From the NCBI GenBank assembly GCA_013003535.1, contig JABDIY010000164.1, positions 1-34,750 on the forward strand: a DNA stretch of 34,750 nucleotides, read 5' to 3'. The translations under genes and the position numbers were made by a program. The notes under the pieces were generated by a model, which searched no databases, was not told the origin of the DNA, and was given only the letters and a program-made list of their open reading frames with translations. Below, piece by piece: positions 32,105 through 34,750 of the stretch. How positions within the stretch are numbered: the first letter of the stretch is position 1; each line of letters starts with the position of its first letter. Source of the DNA: Acidimicrobiales bacterium. Its GTDB lineage: Bacteria > Actinomycetota > Acidimicrobiia > Acidimicrobiales > SZUA-35.

Positions 32105-32118
32105 CTGACTGCAGTTAG
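32105..32118. promoter_or_regulatory. 14-bp palindrome upstream of the HisRS-like gene
   Basis: CTGACTGCAGTTAG is self-complementary apart from one G-T pair and is centred on ACTGCAGT. It lies in the 152-bp gap between the CoA-transferase and the HisRS-like gene, 32 bp before GTG 32150. It could be an operator, but a chance palindrome is not excluded. The rest of the gap shows no clear promoter. Confidence 0.25.
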
Positions 32119-32149
32119 CGGTGAGCAGAGAACGTGTCATCCTGATTGG

Positions 32150-33085
32150 GTGAGCGACGCCCTCAAACATCCTGCAGTGGAACGACTCCTGAAGTCGCCG
32201 GCAATCCGTCGTACGCTTGATCTTCTCGCGTCGGATTTACCTGGGGCTGATGCCACTTCGGTGCTCTTGGACGCGATGGCACAACGATCTGCCAATCTTG
32301 GTGCCGCCGATGTGCTGGCTCAATACCGTCGCGATCGCTTCGTCGCTCCGGCGGCCGTTGACCCCATTCGGGTGGCGAGGCTTCAGCTCCACGCCCTGGA
32401 GTTCCTTACGCCGGATTTTGTGCCGGTGGAAACCTCACCTCTAGCGCCGCTGGGAACGCATTCCGTTGTTGCAGGTGTCCACCAAAACAACGTTGTGTCA
32501 ACGGTTCGGATGACCGAGGTTGCTGCGGACCCCACCAATCAGCTCGCCTTGGAGGCCGCCGTGCGCCGGAGGCAGCAACTTTCCGACAACGTAAGGTCTG
32601 GCGAGCTCGTACGTCTTTGTTCAGTGGATCGCGTGGTGCGGGCCCAGTTGTTTGCCGATGCGCGATCCTTCGCTCACTTTTCGCTCTTGGGTCTGCTGGT
32701 GGGAGGGCGCGACCGGGGGAGCGGTCGATTCGAAGCGGGTGCCCTCGCGGAGATTCTCGCAGGGTTGACCGGCTTCGTGACCGAAGCAACTGGTTTGAGG
32801 TCTCAGATCGCCCTTTCTGACTTCGATGGCGGCTTCCACGCCGTACTTGATGAAGTTTCCGAGCGCCTGGGAACGGGCCGCGTCAGATGCTCGATCGACC
32901 ACGACCGTGAGCTCGGTCGCGGGTACTACACCAACGTGTGTTTCAAGTTGTCGGTTGAGGCGGACGGCGAACTGCTCGAGGTTGGTGACGGCGGATCCGT
33001 AGATTGGGCCACTGCGCTGTGCCAAGACAAGAAGGAACGTCTGCTCATCGGGGGATTGAGCCTCGAACGGCTGGCTCTGATCTAA
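32150..33085 (+). CDS. Class II aminoacyl-tRNA-synthetase-like protein (HisRS/HisZ-like core), orphan
   Basis: I see a distant resemblance to the catalytic core of histidyl-tRNA synthetase and its paralog HisZ. Near the end, RGYYTNVCFKL looks like the HisRS RGLxYYTGxxFE motif, VGDGGSVD resembles GGGRYD, and LLIGGLSLERLALI resembles motif 3 (GxGxER). In the middle, the stretch from LCSVDRVVRAQLF to HFSLLGLLVGGRD could be motif 2. No C-terminal anticodon-binding domain follows, so tRNA charging is unlikely. HisZ-like regulation or another aminoacyl transfer is possible. GTG 32150 gives 311 aa; an in-frame ATG at 32072 would add 26 residues of unlikely sequence. It stands between a CoA-transferase and the second nuo cluster. 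Confidence 0.55.
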   Translation: MSDALKHPAVERLLKSPAIRRTLDLLASDLPGADATSVLLDAMAQRSANLGAADVLAQYRRDRFVAPAAVDPIRVARLQLHALEFLTPDFVPVETSPLAPLGTHSVVAGVHQNNVVSTVRMTEVAADPTNQLALEAAVRRRQQLSDNVRSGELVRLCSVDRVVRAQLFADARSFAHFSLLGLLVGGRDRGSGRFEAGALAEILAGLTGFVTEATGLRSQIALSDFDGGFHAVLDEVSERLGTGRVRCSIDHDRELGRGYYTNVCFKLSVEADGELLEVGDGGSVDWATALCQDKKERLLIGGLSLERLALI

Positions 33086-33206
33086 TTCGAGGCGCCCTCG
33101 CCGGGCATGAAGCGAGCAATTGCCTCGAGTGCGGCAACGTTTTGCTCTCCATGTAATCTCGCTACATCTTGGGTACGGGGCGGCGGTCCAGCTACGCTCA
33201 AGCGCT

Positions 33207-33572
33207 GTGTCAGAGTTCTTACGCCAGTACCTTCTGGTTGCCGTTTTCGGGGGCCTCGCTTTCGGGCTCGTCGCCGCCCTTATCGGTGCCGCGTCGTTGT
33301 TCCGACCCAGCCGCCCCAGCACCGGCAAAGTGGAGAACTATGAATCCGGCGTAGATCCGGTGGGATCCAGTTGGAGCCAATCCCAGATCCGCTATTACAT
33401 CTTTGCCCTGCTCTTCGTGATGTTCGACGTTGAAGCGGTCTTCATCTTTCCGTGGGCGGCAAGACTCGAAGCTTTTGGCTTCTTCGGTCTTGTAGAAATG
33501 ATGATCTTCATCTTTATTCTCGCTCTCGGCCTGGCCTATGCCTGGCGAAAAGGAGTCCTTCGATGGGCATGA
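33207..33572 (+). CDS. nuoA2: Second NADH-quinone oxidoreductase subunit A
   Basis: This 121-aa NuoA has the three-helix pattern with [12 protein letters not shown] in place of the YECGIIP seen in the first copy. Next come [20 protein letters not shown] and AVFIFPWA, then a last helix and the short end [11 protein letters not shown]. The Cys that often sits in the first loop is Ser here. It lacks the 70-residue tail of the NuoA at 264-830. GTG 33207 ([10 protein letters not shown]) is preferred over an earlier in-frame ATG at 33120 because it gives the standard N-terminus. The 121 bp upstream show no clear promoter. It starts a second complex I cluster. Confidence 0.9.
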   Translation: MSEFLRQYLLVAVFGGLAFGLVAALIGAASLFRPSRPSTGKVENYESGVDPVGSSWSQSQIRYYIFALLFVMFDVEAVFIFPWAARLEAFGFFGLVEMMIFIFILALGLAYAWRKGVLRWA

Positions 33573-33606
33573 CACCAAGGGCGTGGCGCGCGGAAGCAGG
33601 GCAATA

Positions 33607-34110
33607 ATGGGTCTCGTGGAATCAGGGAAGATCCCCAAGCCGCTCACCACGTTGCTGAACATGAGCCGGAAGTATTCCCTGTGGGTGTACCAGTGGGGCC
33701 TCGCCTGCTGCGCCATCGAAATGGGTGCCGCCTTTGGATCCCCGCGATATGACGTGATGCGACTAGGTGTCATTCCGCTGCCGGCCAGCCCTCGTCAAGC
33801 CGATTTCGTGTGCGTCTCTGGCACTGTCACCGACAAGATGGCTCCAGCCGTTCGTCGCCTGTACGAGCAAATGCCCGAACCCAAGTACGTCATCAGCATG
33901 GGGTCCTGCGCTAACTGTGGCGGTCCCTACTGGGACAGCTATTCGGTCACCAAGGGCGTGGACCAGATCATTCCCGTGGATGTGTACGTGCCCGGCTGCC
34001 CGCCCCGCCCAGAAGCACTTCTCGAAGGGATCGTCCTACTTCAAGAGATGATTCAGAACGAGGACATGGCCGAGAAGTGGAAAGGTGATCCTCTTGCCAT
34101 CGTCCACTGA
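33607..34110 (+). CDS. nuoB2: Second NADH-quinone oxidoreductase subunit B
   Basis: The N2 ligands are complete: Cys34-Cys35 ([10 protein letters not shown]), Cys101 (MGSCANCGG) and Cys131 ([12 protein letters not shown]). The loop after Cys101 reads [17 protein letters not shown], with an extra Cys104, where the first copy has [16 protein letters not shown]. This marks it as a separate lineage and not a recent duplicate. ATG 33607 is used; a longer in-frame start at 33538 would overlap nuoA2 and add an atypical N-terminus. The length is 167 aa, 26 shorter than NuoB1 because it lacks that tail. Confidence 0.93.
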   Translation: MGLVESGKIPKPLTTLLNMSRKYSLWVYQWGLACCAIEMGAAFGSPRYDVMRLGVIPLPASPRQADFVCVSGTVTDKMAPAVRRLYEQMPEPKYVISMGSCANCGGPYWDSYSVTKGVDQIIPVDVYVPGCPPRPEALLEGIVLLQEMIQNEDMAEKWKGDPLAIVH

Positions 34111-34750
34111 TACCGAGACCGCGGACGCACCGGTGGCGGTGGATGAGGCTCGCTCAGCGCTGCTCGAAGCGATGCAGGTCGAACTCGGCGATGCCCTGGT
34201 CGAGTCCCATCTCAACCACGGCGTCGATCTCACCGTCCGGATCGCCAAAGGTGCGTGGACCGATACCGCCAGTTACCTTCGCGACCGTCAGCGTTTCCGG
34301 TACTTCGGGTTCTTGAGCGCAATCGACTGGCTCCCGTCCCCCTATGGCCGGTCTATGGACGCGGTAGTGGACGCCAAGCCAGCTTCGGCCGAATTCGGCA
34401 GTGCCGAGCCGGGAGATGATGCCGAGGCCGTAGAAGATGCCGAGGCCGAAGTAATGGTGTCGGGCTTGGCCGGTGGCGATACCAGGTTCCAGCTTCTGGC
34501 CCGGGTTTTCAGCCTCACCACCAATCTCGGGCTCACCTTGAAATGTGACCTTTCGGATGACAGCCCAACCGTCGGGTCCTGGGTCGCCAGCTATCCTGGC
34601 GCCGAGTGGCATGAGCGGGAAGCGTGGGAAATGTTTGGCATCACCTTCACCGGTCACCCCGGGCTCCGCCCCCTCTACCTGCCTGGTGACTTCGAGGGCA
34701 ACCCCCTCCGCAAAGACTTTCCGCTTCTGGCTCGCATCATCAAGCCGTGG
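34085..34750 (+). CDS. nuoC2: Second NADH-quinone oxidoreductase subunit C (3' end outside window)
   Basis: The frame runs from GTG 34085, which overlaps nuoB2 by 26 bp, off the end of the window: 222 codons with no stop. TTG 34094 is an alternative start. The C-terminal signature [20 protein letters not shown], then LYLPGDFEG and NPLRKDFPL, is unmistakable. Between about residues 96 and 130 there is an acidic Ala/Glu/Asp-rich insert, partly built from a 13-bp direct repeat (34418-34430 and 34436-34448), absent from NuoC1. Whether this is NuoC alone or a NuoCD fusion cannot be seen. Confidence 0.9.
   Translation, partial: MILLPSSTDTETADAPVAVDEARSALLEAMQVELGDALVESHLNHGVDLTVRIAKGAWTDTASYLRDRQRFRYFGFLSAIDWLPSPYGRSMDAVVDAKPASAEFGSAEPGDDAEAVEDAEAEVMVSGLAGGDTRFQLLARVFSLTTNLGLTLKCDLSDDSPTVGSWVASYPGAEWHEREAWEMFGITFTGHPGLRPLYLPGDFEGNPLRKDFPLLARIIKPW

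Noticed and set aside
31987-32118. Small frame of 43 codons after the CoA-transferase
   Set aside because: It overlaps the CoA-transferase end, lacks a ribosome site and has no recognisable sequence; left as intergenic.
33563-33607. Mini-frame of 14 codons ending in TAATG at the nuoB2 start
   Set aside because: It might couple translation of nuoA2 and nuoB2, but it overlaps nuoA2 and is too short to support as a gene.

Overview
The window looks like chromosomal DNA from a GC-rich, aerobically respiring actinobacterium. Acidimicrobiia is my best guess, because of the actinobacterial style of the proteins, the nuoA-N order and a secreted CAP/DUF4214 protein. No 16S or other marker is present, so the taxon is inference. 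I see no rRNA, tRNA, CRISPR array, insertion sequence or phage gene.

Region 1 (264-16387, + strand) is a complete 14-gene complex I operon, nuoA to nuoN. It is tightly packed: stop and start codons overlap at A/B, C/D, F/G, G/H, I/J, L/M and M/N. Three subunits depart from the textbook form. NuoG has lost all four cysteines of the N7 iron-sulfur site while keeping their exact spacing. NuoL carries an extra Ala-rich, probably coiled-coil segment of about 165 residues. NuoI ends in a His/Asp-rich tail made of three identical 15-bp repeats.

Region 2 (16572-25764) is mixed. It holds a molybdopterin oxidoreductase, then a divergent pair made of soxR (-) and a two-gene operon (+) of a short-chain dehydrogenase and a diverged QueA-like protein. 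A near-perfect SoxR box with a 19-bp promoter spacer lies between them. The QueA-like gene runs 141 bp into the convergent dusB. Next come a pseudo-receiver protein, glgB (glycogen branching) and a PPK2-type polyphosphate kinase.

Region 3 (25803-30481, - strand) holds, in transcription order, two class I glutamine amidotransferase-fold enzymes (the second PuuD-like), a second molybdopterin oxidoreductase and a secreted CAP/DUF4214 protein.

Region 4 (30643-34750, + strand) holds a 3Fe-4S-type ferredoxin translationally coupled to a class III CoA-transferase, then a class II aminoacyl-tRNA-synthetase-like (HisRS-like) orphan. It ends with the start of a second complex I cluster, nuoA2-nuoB2-nuoC2, cut by the window edge. 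The genome therefore has two nuo loci about 33 kb apart in the same orientation.

The most promising leads are the SoxR-controlled SDR/QueA-like operon, the NuoL insertion with the dead N7 site, the orphan HisRS-like protein, and the second nuo cluster. All family assignments were made by eye from protein motifs; no database search was run.
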